Assembly: GCF_040581485.1 (NCBI RefSeq)
Contig: NC_090128.1
Span: forward strand, 40,888,931 to 40,952,930
Direction of reading: 5' to 3'
DNA length: 64,000 bases
Origin: Linepithema humile
Lineage: Eukaryota; Arthropoda; Insecta; Hymenoptera; Formicidae
The notes beneath the pieces are model-generated. The model did not search any database. It saw only the letters and a list, made by a program, of their open reading frames with translations, and was not told the DNA's origin. Of the stretch, positions 1 to 15,000 are shown piece by piece. The position numbers and the translations under genes are program-made. Every line of letters starts with the position of its first letter. Position 1 is the stretch's first letter.

Positions 1-190
1 ACAGAGAGGAGCAATGTTGTAGATAACAACGTGATGCAAAGTTTATGTCAACTGTAGACTTGTATAGAGCTTGCTACAACAGTGTGATGCAAATAACAGA
101 GCAAGATTTGCTGCGGGCGGCACACGACAGCACGTAGCAAAGCTTGTTACAACAGCGTGACTCAAATTTTATTCAAATAACAGAACGAAC
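1..190 (+). repeat. Degenerate direct repeats at window edge
   Basis: AGCTTGCTACAACAGTGTGA at 68 and AGCTTGTTACAACAGCGTGA at 141 are diverged copies about 73 bp apart. A related ACAACGTGATGCAAA lies at about 26. The array may continue beyond the left edge. Confidence 0.5.
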
Positions 191-1970
191 TTTCTGTCAC
201 TAACTGTCACGAATTTGTGGTAAGAATAGGACAAGGTTCTGCACGACGCAATAGCTTGTCATAATCTGCAAAAATGCACGAGTTCGTCGGAAACTTCTCG
301 CAAAATTTTTACCGCTTTGTTGCTTGACTTTTGATTCTTTTCCGCAATTTATAAATTTTGTACACACAACAATACTCTCAACTTTGATTATTGTGTATAT
401 TAAAATGTTGAACTAAATGATTTTCAATCCTCGATTTTAATGATAAATTGCTTTATCGCACATGTATATAAATATTTATTAAGTTATTGCATTAATAACA
501 CGAGTACAAATATATAATCCGATTAAATATGGATATCGGAGACGTTATTTACAGATTCTTCCCTAACATTAACAATTTCAGAACATAACAGGACACCGTT
601 ATAATTACGTTATAATCGTGCTTGGAAACGTAATTGCTATTGTACAAAGCATACGCTATGCTGCAATAATCTTTGCATCATTTATATCGCCGAACAATTA
701 TTATATTATAGAATATTCGCGTATTGCAACTTGAGGGACTTGATATTAATAAAGTGCAAATTATTCTATGCTCCAGTAATTATAAATGATTCTTGACCCT
801 TTATTTACCCCTAAAGCATTAATAGGCTGCAACATATAATCGTCGCTGCACTGCGATAGTTCCTGCATCTATTATAAATGATATAGCAGAATGAAGCTGC
901 GGCGTAGTAACAGTATAACATGTGCAATATTTATAGTTGCAAGCAACGTCGCAGCGTCGTGCAGCTATGTGCCGTAATGCGAATGGAATGTTTTAATATT
1001 AATGATGCGCGGAGGTAATGCGTAAAATTCGAATGACACAATGTACACAATCAAATATCGAGAAATATCGCAAGGAAGGATTTCTTTCGCGACAAAAAAA
1101 TATCACCATTGTTTTCGGGGGCCGCGTAAATAATCGATTCAAGGTGAATTTATAAAAATTGATCGGAGATTCAAGATAAATGAAATTTTACTTCGTTACT
1201 ATCGCGGCTTTAAATAAATTAAAGAAATTGAATGAAGAGGGAATGAGAATGGTTTGAATAGCATAATGAGAGCGCGATCTTTCCATTTAGCGCATTACAC
1301 CGTTTAGCTTAAGATTTTCAGGCACACCCCGTGTGTGCTGCTGCGCTTTTACAAAACTCCGCTACTACTCTTGTGAATACGATACAAACGCGCGCATGCT
1401 GCTGCAGCACGATACGCTAAACCGTATACGGTGGAAACAGCACGGGTCGGAATATGCACATATGCAATTGAGCGCGCGGGCGAACAATAGAACGTGAATA
1501 CGATCCAGAGGAAGATACTCTCTTTTTCTAATTTAATCTCTACGCGGCAGCCGATAAAACAGACCGATTTTTCAATTTCACAAAAGGAATCGAATTCGTG
1601 CCTGCTGCGCGAAGTGGAACCGGCGTCACATTTTCCCCGAGCGTTCTTCTTCCTCAGAAATTCACAATTGAATTGGTTATTGCGGAAAATACGGGCGCGC
1701 CAATATTTTTAGCGATATAAGTTGAAGAAATGAACTATCGTTCTTTCTCTCTGAAAAGGGGCATTGTTTTGAATTCGGCGAAATGGAAAGATCGGGATAA
1801 AAGTTTTCGGAACTGAGCTGGCCGCCGTCGACAAACAAGGCTGTAAAAACAGCATCGCGTCCGTGCCGGTCGAATTGACGTAATTCCCGCGGTTCGACAA
1901 TGGCCCGGCGGACTTAAAGTAAACACAACACCCCACCGGCTTGGCATAAATAGCGCACAGGAAAGTGTTT

Positions 1971-2330
1971 CAGGTGCTTTAAGCCGTGCCCACTTCGTCG
2001 CAGCGGGCGGGTGCTTCAAGTGCGACACTCGAGACTCGTTACTTCGCATTGCGCTGTGACGCGCCATCGTCGCGCGCGCGAGCTGACACGAGGAGGTTCT
2101 AGAGCGCGTGTGAGGGTGCACTCCTGTGTTCGTATCCGGTTGATGTCTCTCTAACGAACATTTAAACTGCGAACCCATACACGTACACAATTCCGACATA
2201 CCCATCCGGAAAATGAGCGTGGCTGCTCGTACTGATTGTCGGACTGGCGGACGCACACAATCAAATGCATCAGCCAGCAACGATGTTGTGTGCTGCTGCC
2301 TCCTTATGCCTCGAATTAATCGAGATACAG
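1971..2330. other. GC-rich pocket in downstream intron
   Basis: A CpG-dense stretch between AT-rich flanks, open in more than one frame on both strands (including a 181-codon minus frame without recognisable domain). The multi-frame openness is explained by low AT content. No exon was supported. Confidence 0.4.
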
Positions 2331-4699
2331 GAGGTTTTAAAATCGCTGGTCCTCGTTTTTACGCTTATCGATCTTACAGTCGATTTGAAAACAATATAAT
2401 TCCGCGCTCATCTTTTCTTTTAATTAACGATGATTGAGAATAAGCGGTTCTTGGCAAATTACAGTTGTAAGAGAAAATACGTGACGAGATTGTATTTTAA
2501 TTCGGTTCTTTTAATCGCGAAACGTATCCGATAAAAATTGAGAAAAGAAAAGAAATTGAAAAAACGAGGGTGTGTTTCGATGTTTCCGCCAAGACAAATC
2601 AGTTCGAGATTGATCATTCGACAAAGTAGTTGAAGATATATAGCCGATGATTTCAGAACACTCTGTATATCGCGTTGTATAGCGCGTATGAAATGAAGTT
2701 AATACTCTTACGACGTGTGCATAGCCGAGTAATCCGGCCTTTATGAATGGTGCAGGTGTCGTCTTGCGGCGCTGCACAATGTGCGATCATAAAGGGAGTA
2801 CTCTTCTGCCTGATGGATCTTTCGGAATTTCAGTATCTCGAAAACGAGTGCCTCGAGGGCTCTCTGCGTCTGTATATAGCGTGTTTCTTTATTGTCGACG
2901 CTGATTTTCAAGCTCCATTCAAAAGTCGGATTGGGGTTGGACTAGTGGACCAGATTTTGCGCGCTGCAACGTTCAGGAAGTATTTACGCAATTGACGCCG
3001 GAATGAAGCCTGGATATCATCGCCCGTTTTTTGCAGAGAAAATTTTGCTTTATTTCGCACAACGATTTTACAGATGCGTAACAGTGTGATAAAAATATAA
3101 TTTAACGTAAACATCTTGTTTTTATCGATAATTAACGACCAGAGAAATAAAATCGGACATTATTTGTTTTTCACGCAGTGAGAAAGAAATCATAAAATTG
3201 GCCATTATTTCCGTAACGAGGAGGGAAAAAATATATTTCAGAGAAATATTAAAAATTCAAAGATATCAAAGATATGTGGTGGACTATATTTCCAGATAAT
3301 ATCGGCGTGATCGTACGAATTCTTTTCCCAGGCGTTCCGGCGTGAGAGATATACCGCGGCCTTCCTGTCGTCTACGAGTTGAAAAAGGTGCATGTGCGTA
3401 TTATCCCTCCATCCGCGGCTTTTCCTTAACGGTAGACATAGTGGCGCCTTTTCCCGCCATTATTTCCTACGTAGCAGGAAAAGGCAGGAACCTTCGCGGT
3501 ACTCACAATAGAGTTAACGCGCAATGAAAAAGTCCCTCAAATACGCTTTCAAAACAAGCTTTATATCGTATCTGAGCTTTCAGGGAACAGAAACCATGTA
3601 TTTGTGCGCGTCGCTGGATAATATTTGTACACGGGCATTGGTTTACACCACACCCGAAACTTTCTTTCGTTTATATATGTGAATAGACTATTCGATCGGC
3701 TGTATGCGCTGTTCTCGCGTAGATAATATACAAAACGCAATTGCTAATATTCAATGCGAAATTATAAATTGTATAAATTGCGACGATTTCATCGATCTGG
3801 CGTTTATCTGAAAGAATAATTCTATATATGGAAAAGTAATTAAAAAATATGTGATTTATTTTAAATAAAAAAAATTAATATCTTTTATAGACATAGAGGA
3901 CTTTTAAATAGCTTCTTTTGCATCGTAATATCAATGTGTTGCAGTGACAAATATAAAATTCAATTTATCGATATATGCGGCATTATATTATCAAAAGTTG
4001 TGCAAACAAAAAAAATAATACTAATTTTCAAATTCAATTTTCTCGAAATACGGAATAAAATGTAAAAATAATATGTAAAATCAAATAATAATTTTATACA
4101 TTTTGAATTTTTTTTTTTATATAAAATCAACCGTTTTCCAATTGTACAATTAATAACAAACCGTTCTGTACATTTCTATTTGTTTATTTCACTTTTTTTT
4201 TTATTATTGATCATTTTATTTAATGTGAAGAAATATTGACCTTTCGTTGCGGGCATCGACCTGGCGGTGGCAGCCTGACAGTCAAGAATAATTGCGTACC
4301 GTGTCGGGTTGCAAATTTAGACGCAATTATTAAACATAAAAAGTTTAATTACAAATAACAATCTTTCGCCTCTTAATTACTAAAAGTGTCAAATTGTTAA
4401 ATCCATGATAAATAAAACAAACTCATAATTAGATATGAAATATGTTAGATAATTGTTATTTGAATATTCAATCCTCCGTCAAAATTATATATTCTAAAAG
4501 ATAAAAGCTCTAGAAAAAAAAAAAAAAACAAATAAAAATATTTTTGATAAAATAATTGGAAGATGAAGATGAAACGAAATGAATCATATATATATTTTCG
4601 AAAGTTTTTTTCCTAAAAGAATCAAATATATCAAGATATCACGATTTTCGGAAATTTGTTCGCCAAAATTCGGTTATAATTGGCGAGCTTAACAGAGAT
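2331..4699. other. AT-rich intronic sequence
   Basis: No gene seen. It contains poly-A/T runs around 4108-4203. A small GC-rich island at about 4240-4310 stands out from its surroundings but has no identifiable exon or RNA. Confidence 0.5.
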
Positions 4700-5079
4700 T
4701 AATAGAGCGACGCGTGCTCTAATTCGATTCTAACAAGGCCTCGCATATTGAGGCGGGCATTCCGAAAATTCTTCGAAGTCCGACCAAAGAATTCGATGCC
4801 GCTACTCCGGCGAAATTAAATTTTAAGCACACCTCGACAACCCGATACCGACAACGACACCGCCCAACGCAACGGAGCCGCTGGTTCGCGCGCTGGCACA
4901 TACGAGGTCTGCATAACAAAAGACGATCCAACGTCACGAAAGAAGACACTTTAGCGCAACTTTCGAGCGCCGCCGTGTAATGGAGAGGGATGCCCCGCCA
5001 TCCCCTTCCTCTTGTCCTTTCTTCCCTTCGCGCTCGCTAATATTTGTTTGAGCACGCCAGCGCCTCATCCTACCTACCA

Positions 5080-5104
5080 CTCGCTCACTCGCTCACTCGC
5101 TCGC
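5080..5104 (+). repeat. 8-bp tandem repeat CTCACTCG
   Basis: Three units of CTCACTCG or CTCGCTCA in a GC-rich pocket. Confidence 0.8.
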
Positions 5105-5380
5105 GCATCAGCCCCTCGAGGAGAAGGGAGGTTGCCCCGCACGTATCTATTATCTACCCTTTCTCTTCCCTCGAGTAGACACAGAGGCGCCTTTACCGAG
5201 ACACAATTTTGTATGTAGGAGGAAAAGGCTGCTGCTGACTAATGGCGCGCACTAATTGTGCCGCCTGCAGCACACGAAGGCGCAGGAAAGCCCATAGTCG
5301 CAGGCCGCTATGAAGTAACACGAGGTAGACGAGAGATGCACGTGTGTATGCGTGCGTACGTAGAAGCGTAATGGAAGGAA

Positions 5381-5414
5381 GAGAGAGGGAGAGAGAAAGA
5401 GAGAGAGAGAGAAA
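5381..5414 (+). repeat. (GA)n microsatellite
   Basis: A slightly interrupted GA run within a purine-rich 100-bp stretch. Confidence 0.9.
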
Positions 5415-6959
5415 AGGGATCGTTGAAGGCAGCGACGAAGGGCGAGAGAACGTCAGAGGAAGTTCGTAGCTGCTGGAAAGCCCCGAGTGCACCTATACAT
5501 GGAAAAGAAAGGACTGGTGGAGGAGAAAGGGGGATTGCCGCGATAAATAGATTAAATTTGCCCCCGGACTTCCCCTTTTGATGGTGCGTTAAGCGGAAAT
5601 ATATGAACGGCACGCGACCAGCGCCGCGACAATAAGTCGACACCGGCGCGATGCTGACAGTAATATTAGTCGTGCCAGGATTTTTTAATACTGTACCGTG
5701 GAAATCACGATACAATATCCTGTCATATTTTTCATACAAAGTGCCCTGAGATCACCGAGAATTATGTTTATATTCATCTCATAAGCACATAATCACCATT
5801 TCTTCAAATCTGGATTTTAAATTTAAAAATAAATTCTTCAATTTTTGAAATTAATTTCTTAAAAATAAAAACATAAAAATATCGAGTTTCTTTTATTAAT
5901 ACACGATCTAAGCCTTGGGATATAAAAATTACAAATTTACGATAAGCGATCATTTCTCTCGATATTTTTGTCAAGAGAAAATCGATTTCAATTTAACTAA
6001 AAAAATATTCATTTAAGAATATAAATCAAAAAGATAAAAATAATCGTGTAGCTTATTAATGCAAAATATGTGCGATAAAAAAATAGAACGTCGCATAACG
6101 TCACAATCTAATCACTTTACAGAATAGAAGACGCACGCAATCCTAATCGATCAGAAATGCAATAATCGAATAAAGTTTTCCTTGCAATCATACAAAATGG
6201 TGAATTCACCCCGGGACCATACATCATTTATACATTGTAACGTAATATCGTTTTGAGAACCATAAAATATCGCGGTGGAAGGAACTTTCTTCTTGCTCGA
6301 TTACACACGTGATATATTTTCGGCACAGTGAATTCAACATAACTATTCGACGAAACTTCGCTCTGGATGCGCGCGCGTGTGTATTGACGGTGTGTGTTTA
6401 TGGCACGCCATATATATACGAAATCGCTGAGATAACTCGCGAAATCTCAGGCTCGATTAATAGTGACAAGAGACCGACCTTCGTTCCGCGCTATCGCCGA
6501 CGATAGCACCGGAGCCTGAGTTATATATCAAATGACTTATTTCCGGAAGCATATCCGGGAACAAATACACACAGCCGCAATTACAGCTGCAATAACGCAT
6601 ATGGCAGGTGCGCGTATGACGGCGGTCAAAATAAATTTGTAAGTTGAGTAGATAACGGTGAGAGAATCGCGATAATTAATCAGGGATGCGCAGTTTTAAT
6701 TGCAAATTCTAATTAATTATCCAGCAGATGGTGCTTTATGTTCGAAACCACCAAATATTTATGTTCAAATATTGCGGTATTTGCAAATGCATAATTTATA
6801 TAATTGGGAAATACATATTTGTTTGATGTATAGCAGCGCTGTAACAAATAATAAATACCACTCGTATTTGTGCGAGTGAAGTGTTTCGAATCAGGGTGAA
6901 AAATCCTCTCCATCCTATTCATCGGGATTAAAGAATCGGAATAAGCCGCGCGTCTTATC

Positions 6960-7920
6960 GTATAAATACATTTTTATTTGCCATCATCCGGCCGGCGCGT
7001 CACATTCTTAACATTCCGCGTAAAAGCGCCCGTGTCGTCCTCGCCGACGCGAATTCTCAGATTATCCCGTACCGGCTGCCTCCGGCAGCGCGGCGATCCT
7101 TCCGCCAGTGATTTTGCCGAGAGCGAAACTTCTTCCTCCTTCACGTATCGATCGATTTCCAGCCAGAATAGAGTCCGAATGAGGCACATCTCCCGGGGAA
7201 GAGGAAGTCAAGAGGAGAGTAAATACGTACGAAAGAGAGATAAAAACATTAATGCCGCATATCGGGGAGAAAAAAAAGAATGAAACAGACTGAGCGAGAT
7301 TGATACGCGCAAAAAGAGCGATAAAAAGAAAAAAAGCGAGAACGAGTAGTAGTGATGGATTAAGATGGGCGCGCGAGGAAAAGGTGGGATGCCGAACGAC
7401 TCCGATTGTGAGAAGCAGGTGCATAGAAAGAAAAGAGACGTGTACACACAGGAGGCGAAGACAGACGTTTCTTTTCATCCTCGCCTCGGTCCGACCGAGG
7501 TCGTGACATTATCGCGACGATATTAACTGGAATCGAGCTTCCGTTAGATCGAACCGCAATCAGCTGCAACGAGCGCAGTCGACGATCGAATGAGGGGGAG
7601 AGAAAGGGACAGGAAGGGTGCAGTAAGACGAAATGTATAAGACGCCGGTCGGGGCCATCGGCCGATCGGGTAAATGGAAGCGATCGCGTATGAGAGTTTC
7701 CAGGTCGAGCTCGAGAGCAAATGACCGTATCACCATAGCTATCTGGAATATCGAGGCGTCCGCTTGTTGGCTTGATGCTTTCATCCGCACGCGGAGGAGG
7801 AGGGGGGAGAAATGCAGCGTAATCCGCTCGCTTCGTTACGCCGAATTGTGCGCGACGCCGACGGTGGAGTATTTGCAGCGGGCGGCTAGCTAAGATATTA
7901 CGCTTTTTCCGCAACGTTAA
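6960..7920. other. GC- and purine-rich pocket in downstream intron
   Basis: CpG-rich with a long purine-rich plus strand (7200-7460). Overlapping open frames of 70-211 codons occur on both strands without domain content or splice context matching the semaphorin. It could be regulatory. Nothing more is visible. Confidence 0.4.
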
Positions 7921-10900
7921 ACTTCCCCGATGAGTTCTTCCGGAAACCAGCGGTTTTCGAAAACAGATCAAATTTTCACGCATGACCTTCCACAATGCAG
8001 TCGCGCCGCTTTAAATTACGGAGCAAATCGGACATGTGTATAATTATAAATAAAAAGTTACGGACGGTTGACAAAAGTTAATCGACAATTTCGCGAGAAC
8101 ATTTCGAAGCGCAGCGCGCGTTCGCGCAAACGGCGATGGATTTACGATTCCCTTTTGCCAAGCGTTTGCCTTCGTTGCCTATTACTTGCCTTCGTTTAAT
8201 AAGTATCATCGTGGTGTAATAAAAAAATTCCAAAACAACAAGTTCCTGAATATATGGCGCGCTTACTAGACTTTTTACACCACCTACCGAGTGATTTAAC
8301 TCCGGCGCGAGAAGCTGCGGAGGGAATTAACGGTCGATCATCTGGATTTTTCCGCGTAAATTATGCCCCGGGACGTGCACGCGAAACTCTCGCAAATCGC
8401 TCTTGGATTATGAAAATGGAAACTTGGCGAGCGATTTATTTCAGGACGGCAGCAGCGGGCCGCGCGGCGGTTGTATATGTTACGACCTGATGTCGGCCAC
8501 AGTGTTTTCTGAAAGTTCGATTTGTACGAAACGCGTCCAACTTTGGCCTGCTTCTTGTTGAAATTTTTTTCCATTCGGCTGCGGGGATCGCGCAATTTAT
8601 AATCTACGGAAACTTCGCCGGCAAGTCGGTCACGATCCGAGAAGTGGTTGCACACAAGTTTATATCTTAAGTGGCGTTTTCTTTTGGTACTCCAATTGCG
8701 GATTTAACGCAATGTTTTTTCTCGAAACGTTACAGGCTTCAATCGACATCGCATCAACCTGTCACATCCATATTTTAATATTACGCTTGTGTTGAAATTA
8801 ATTAATCATTAGCGTAAATGGCGTAGTTAATACGAACACGTTAATAAATTATTAAAGTGCTTGATATAATTTATATATACAATGGCGGAATCTATATCTC
8901 TCTTAATTATCATGCCAATCATCATACAAAATTGAGCTATAAAATAGCAAAACGGGAATACGATTAATCGCTATGAAAAATATATGGTAATTATTATTAT
9001 TATTTGGCAAATGTAGCTCAGAGCCATAAAATATTAAAAATTGCACGTGTGCTATTCATTCAGCTATATTAATAGATGAATTGTAATTTTGCACACCCTT
9101 CTGTTCTACAACAAATTTATTATATTCTACGTTAATTAAGATATTTCTCTTGACACAAGAGTGTCGCAATTGTGATTAAAAGCTTTCTTGGGAGTCTTAT
9201 AGCTCCTACGAGACACATACGTGTCAGCGTACATTGACAGTGCGAGACGAGAGAGACTCTGGAGATGGGATCTACGTCATTTTGTGGCGGAATATTCTTT
9301 GAAAATCAGCTCGCACGGAAGAATATCATCCGGCTACATTTTCCGAGCCGCGGTCCCTCCGGTGAAAAGGAGAGAAGCGCATTACGTATTCCCGTCGGGA
9401 GGAATTAAAGCTAGTATAAAAGTGAGTTATACGCACTTCAACACGTCGCACGACAAATTTTTCCATCTACGGCCCCTCTCGCGGTCTATCGAGGAACGGC
9501 GTGATTCCTTGACGTTTGTATAAAGAGCGTATAGAATAATATGAACATTTCTTCAAAATATTATACTATGCAAAAATCTTCTTTGATTTTATTCGCACTA
9601 CACGTCTTCAGCGTGTTACAATGTGTGAAAATGTCAAGAGTCACAAAAATTACGCGCGTCTTCTTAAAAATATATCATCTTGAATATAAGATAAATATCA
9701 GCGTTAATAAGTAAATTTTTAAATTCAAACTGACAATTCTAAAATAGACGGAAACTTAATAGCTTCAAGTTTTATATTACATTTAAAAAAATATCAATAA
9801 TTTCCATTTATGCAAAAGTAGATAAATATGACAAAGCGATGAAGTCGTTCAAATATAAAGATCTTCTTGAAAAAGTTATTTGCGTTATAAAAATTTTATT
9901 GTGAATGTGAAAAGAATAAGAATGTACTTAGATCGAATAAACGCCTTCGATTTTTACAATCGGGGCGCGTCACTATTTCGAACAAGCAATGCATTATGTT
10001 TTATCCAAGATATGTATCTCAGGAAGAAGTCACACTGTCAGGTTGAGTGAAATATCTCTCGCGGGATTTATACAAACTCGGAATTCAGTTCAACTAGCCA
10101 TTGCTGTCTAGGGTATTTACGCTTGCACGAAGAATGAGGAAAGGCGTGGCGAAATTGTGCCTCGCGCAAAATGATATGCTGCGGATCGGAACACGCACTG
10201 GCATTAATATTCTAATATCACTCTTCCTTGTGTATCATCAGCTGAAACAATGGCTGCTCCGTGTGCGTGTTGCAAACTTTGAAATATGTTCGTGATACAC
10301 TAAAGATAAGATTTTCTATTCTCGTCGGCAAAATGCGCATGATATCATTTGTCGCATTTTTAACCATACTGATGATGTAATACAACTTTATTCAGCATTG
10401 TGTTTATCGTCGTGATGTTAGACTATTAATTAACCATGTATCACTATAATTTTATGGAATTTTTCATTACACAATATATAGCAACTGGCTGAGCTCTCCT
10501 TTAATTACACATATAAAATAGTATAGAGATGTAGATGTGTCGGCGATAAAAAATACAATATAGTTTTAGCATCTATAGTGTTTGTCGGATTTTAATTACA
10601 TTTGTACAGTTTATATGTGAAAAACCCCATTTTTTGTCATTTAATAAAAATTTATAGTTCTTTCAAAATGTTAACAAACGTTTCTATATTCATACAAATA
10701 AATAAATTAATCTTTCGTTAAATCCAACCTTACGATTCACTTCGCTATCTCGCATCGTCAAGATTATTAGAAACGAAGCTCGCTTAACCGCAAGGATTAC
10801 GGAGTGTAAGTATAATAAGATATCCGAAAAATATAACTCTGTGTATGATGTACGCGCGAAGAGTTCGTTGTTAAACTGTTTAACCTGTCCAGTGTGGATA

Positions 10901-13400
10901 GCCGGCTGTTAAGTCTTTCAGGTGCAACTCAAGTGCAAACACGAACTTACGGATCACAAAACTAATTTAGCCGTTGCGCTAATAAAAGTGTCCCAGGACT
11001 GAGAGGTGGACCGTATACTTTTAAAAACTTAAACGGTTTTATGGAACGGGAAATGTTACGACTCACAATTTGTTACCGACGCGACGCTAACTCACCGTCG
11101 CGAAACTTGTAACTTTTAAATTTTATGAAACAGCCATTAGCAGCGAACGCCACAGGTGGAACGGATCATTTTAATTTCGTTAAAATTCTCCCGTCGCCGG
11201 GCCAAACGGACACTCAATGCAAATTGCAATCCCGCCTATTCCCCGGGCATTTTTCATTAGATCAGCGCACGAGATTTGTCGTTTTTCTACCAAGTTTTGT
11301 CTCAGACGAACTTACGATCTGAATTTTTCAAACAGGAGATTGGAAAACTTCCTGCTAAATGGGAAAAGTGTAATAAAGCTAATGGCGACTGTGTTGATTA
11401 ATAAAAATTACTTCGGAACCGCGTAACTTCGTTGCCCGCACTATTTGGAAAGCACAACAAACCTTTTGCGCAATAACGTAACATTTCCGTATAATATAAT
11501 TCAGAGTTTCTCGACTTGTTTTTGTTCACAGAACTCTTCTCATTGTCAGTTTCATCTAGCTCTGTGGTCTACCCGCTGCTAGTTGGGGGAAAAAAAAAAG
11601 GGGGAGAAGTTTGGGTGGCCCGAAATTTACTGGAGCTCCCTAATGTACTCGGTCTTTTATGTGGTCTTTCGTGCGTGGGGCCTCTCAGAAATATGACGTT
11701 GCTCTACCCGGGAAGTCATATGGAGTTCATGTGGAGAACTAATGATTTATTCATTTTTTTTTGTGCGCGGTAAAATCTTTTTCCGTCATTAAAAGAAAAC
11801 GCGGCGCGACGCTTCGCAGCATCCAATTTGAAAAATGTTACAATTATTGTAAATTGAATCTATCTCGCGCCAGATATCAAAATTGCTCGGATCGATACCT
11901 GTGCACCTGTAGCTTATGGAAATTGCGGAAAACTTGTACCTGTTCAATCCAATTAGAAGAAAATAAATTTGTAATAAGTTTCTATTTTTAACAAAGTTTT
12001 TAAGTAAGCTAATATAATCCTTTAAAGAGTTAATTATCGTTTCATTAGATCGATGAATAAAAAAAGTGTTCTGTTATCAACAGGTAACTTTAACGTGTAC
12101 AATGTGTCTTTCGCAAACTTTCGAAAACTGAGAACGTTCAATATTCAAAGTAAATCATGAAAAGTAGGGCGCTCAAACACATCTTTCTTGAATTTAAAAA
12201 CACGAAAAAATGTGTAGAACATAGTTTTTAATTTCAAACGATGAAAATAAGTAAAAAGAAAAATAATTTATTTATCTCATGTAAAAAGCATGAGTGACTT
12301 GATAACGTTGGAAAGATAATTCTGCAGAATAGTTTTCGTCTTTTGAGGTCATCTAAATCATGTTCCGCTGTATATATATCTGAGTGTTCTATTTGCGGTG
12401 ACACGTTTTTATATTTTAATGAGAAATGTGTGGTTGACTTTGAAAAGATTACTTTTCAGTGGCAAAAGTGTCTCCGCTATATTTCTCGAAAGTCAATATC
12501 TTCGAGTGAATTACTGTTCAACCGACCGCACGAGGCTATCTAACTTTTTACCATGAAGCAACCATATCGTCCGCAGAATTTATAGATACGCGAAGTGCGA
12601 GAAAGAAATGCAGTGCGAGAAGACAAATTTCTTGCGCGCCGATTCCCAAGTGAGTAGGGATATGTACGTGCGCGGCGAATTTAATGAACGACAATACGAA
12701 TAACGTCCGCAAATTGCAGCCGTTACCTAACAAACAAAAAGCCATCCAATTAATAGTCCCGGCGCTGCTACTCGACGTGATAGTTACTTTGATTAATTTG
12801 AATAACGTCGATATCGTGGGAGGGAACAATTAGCGCGGCTCGCGCACTGTTCCACAGTGGGCGACAACTTCTTAATTATGCACTACGGAAAAATTGCTTT
12901 ATGTAAACGTCGCTTAAAGTTCCTTTCCGCGATATACAGAGTCGATTCTTGATTAACCGTACTTTTCTTTCGATTACTGCGAATTCCTCGATTATCCTCA
13001 AATCGATTTCGCTCTTGAAGTCACCGACGATACAAGTATGTTTGAATCATGAGCAATTGAAGATAGAGATTTTCGGAAATTACAGCTTTATATTTACACG
13101 CTATCGATGATAAAAGTAATTTTTACGAAATGAGATTTCGAGAGCTCGACATAATTCATGTTCATTATAGGCAGAGTTAAGTGGAATTTAATAGAAAAAC
13201 ATAGCAGACATGATAAGATTTACGTGCACTCTCGGCGGAAACTGTTTGTCCAATATCTTTCGTATAAATCTGAGATTTTTCGAAAATATATGTAAAAATG
13301 ATGAATGATTTACATTCCAAGATTCTTTCCATCGTGGCATTTAATGGATTAACGGCGTATTCTGCGCGGATGCAGGCGCTTCTAACCGCTTCTTACGGTA
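7921..13400. other. AT-rich intronic sequence
   Basis: No gene, RNA or clear transposon was seen in this 5.5-kb stretch. A short poly-A/poly-G interruption lies at about 11585-11605. Confidence 0.45.
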
Positions 13401-14512
13401 TCCGGGCGCATTTTTTATCAGCGGCCATCAAGAACCGTCAGACTGCACAGAGCGCACTCGAGTAACCAGGCCTGCGACATTGCAACTCGCGGAGAATGAT
13501 TTGTCGAAACGCGCGCGGGAACGCGAGCGAGTGAGCGGCCGGTCGTTACGCATCTGTCTTTCTCCACTTTCTTTCTGCTACCTCTCCGTTCGTCCGTCTC
13601 GCCTACCGGATAGGATATACGTAGATACGTGCGGGCATAAAGTACACACGAGCGAGAAGCGTATAGAAGGTAGAGCGGCAAGTTTTTACGCGACCATCCA
13701 GAGTGAATGACCGGTCAGAGTCGCCTCTCACTCTCGGCACTTCGGATCTGCTCTGCGTCGTCGTCTCTCTTTCTCTAGTCGGTTACGAGAGAAGTGGCGT
13801 GAGATACATAAAGAGACAGAAACGGGGGAAGACAGAGAACGAGATAGAGAGACTGCAGTTAGTCGACTTTGCAACGTGGCGCGAGCTGCATTAGGCGCTG
13901 TACACACCAAGAACCGTTTGCGCTAATAACAGAAATGCTTAGAATACATAGCATCGTAGCGATGAATTTGCTCAACTAAGGTAACGGAAATGCATTATTT
14001 CGAGAGAAATCCGAGAAAATAAATACATTTAATTGCGCCCGAATATTCCCCGCAAAAGAAAAATTTAATTAAACAGAGAATATAAAAAGTAAAGAAATTA
14101 ATAATGCAATTTCTCTGAAATCGCATTCTTAAAATTTTACTTCATATGAGAATTTATTCTAAAATCACATTTGACGAATCCATTCTTCATTCATCTTCAT
14201 GAAAATTGTACGATTTCCGATATACACTTTCAATATTTTATAAAAATACTAAAGATAGAAAGATACTGTTCGATGCTTTGAAGTGTTAGGGATGTTCCAT
14301 CAGAATCTTTTATGATAATTAAAATTGACATTTGGTTAATGATATTTAGTTAATGTAATCGTTGAAGAACAACGTAAATAGTTAACTTATACCAATAAGA
14401 AAATTATAGAAGATCCAAGTTTTATACCTGAAGGTAATCTAGTTACAAATTATCTTACAAAATTCTCGTATGTTCAGTGCACGATATATATAGATCTTAG
14501 ACCAGTCATATC

Positions 14513-14748
14513 AGCAGATATTTCCTGAGGTCATTTAGAAAATTTTTATATCAAAATGTCGAAGTAATTTTTAAATGCAAAGACCGATCAGATTGTCAAA
14601 AATTGGCCAGACTATAAAAATCAATGTGCGACGTGCTTGAGCGCATAAATTTTTCAATCTAAATTTTGAATACTACATTTAAAAATTACTGTAGCGTCAA
14701 CATTTTGATATAAAAACTTTGATCTCTAAATGACCTCAGAAATCTGCT
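14513..14748. mobile_element. Palindromic MITE-like element
   Basis: About 236 bp. The left arm AGCAGATATTTCCTGAGG continues TCATTTAG, and the right arm is its imperfect reverse complement ending CTCAGAAATCTGCT. Inner blocks TTTTTATATCAAAATGT and AGTAATTTTTAAATG are also inverted-repeated. The arms differ by small indels, so this copy is older than the others. No target duplication was recognised. Confidence 0.65.
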
Positions 14749-15000
14749 TTTAACGGGTGATACAATTCTGTCTGGGACATTCCGTGTATATATATATAGA
14801 TAGTGCCGTCAATATAAACCAAGTATTCTCTATACCCAGGGGTACTCGAATACCCGTTATCCAAGTTCATGCCCGGGTACCCGAAGTCACGAGTTCGATT
14901 TAATCGATTTTCGATATATTTGATATCGTCACGTCCCGTGATTCCTGAGGCTATTTTATATTGATACACTACATTGTTGTTATGGTTTACTCATATAAAT

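Noticed and set aside
1735..2280. 181-codon minus frame
   Set aside because: It lies in a GC-rich pocket open in several frames. It has no domain and no match to the expected semaphorin continuation.
7360..7995. 211-codon minus frame, the longest in the window
   Set aside because: GC-rich, with overlapping frames open on both strands and composition (Arg/Ser/Pro) typical of chance frames. No domain.
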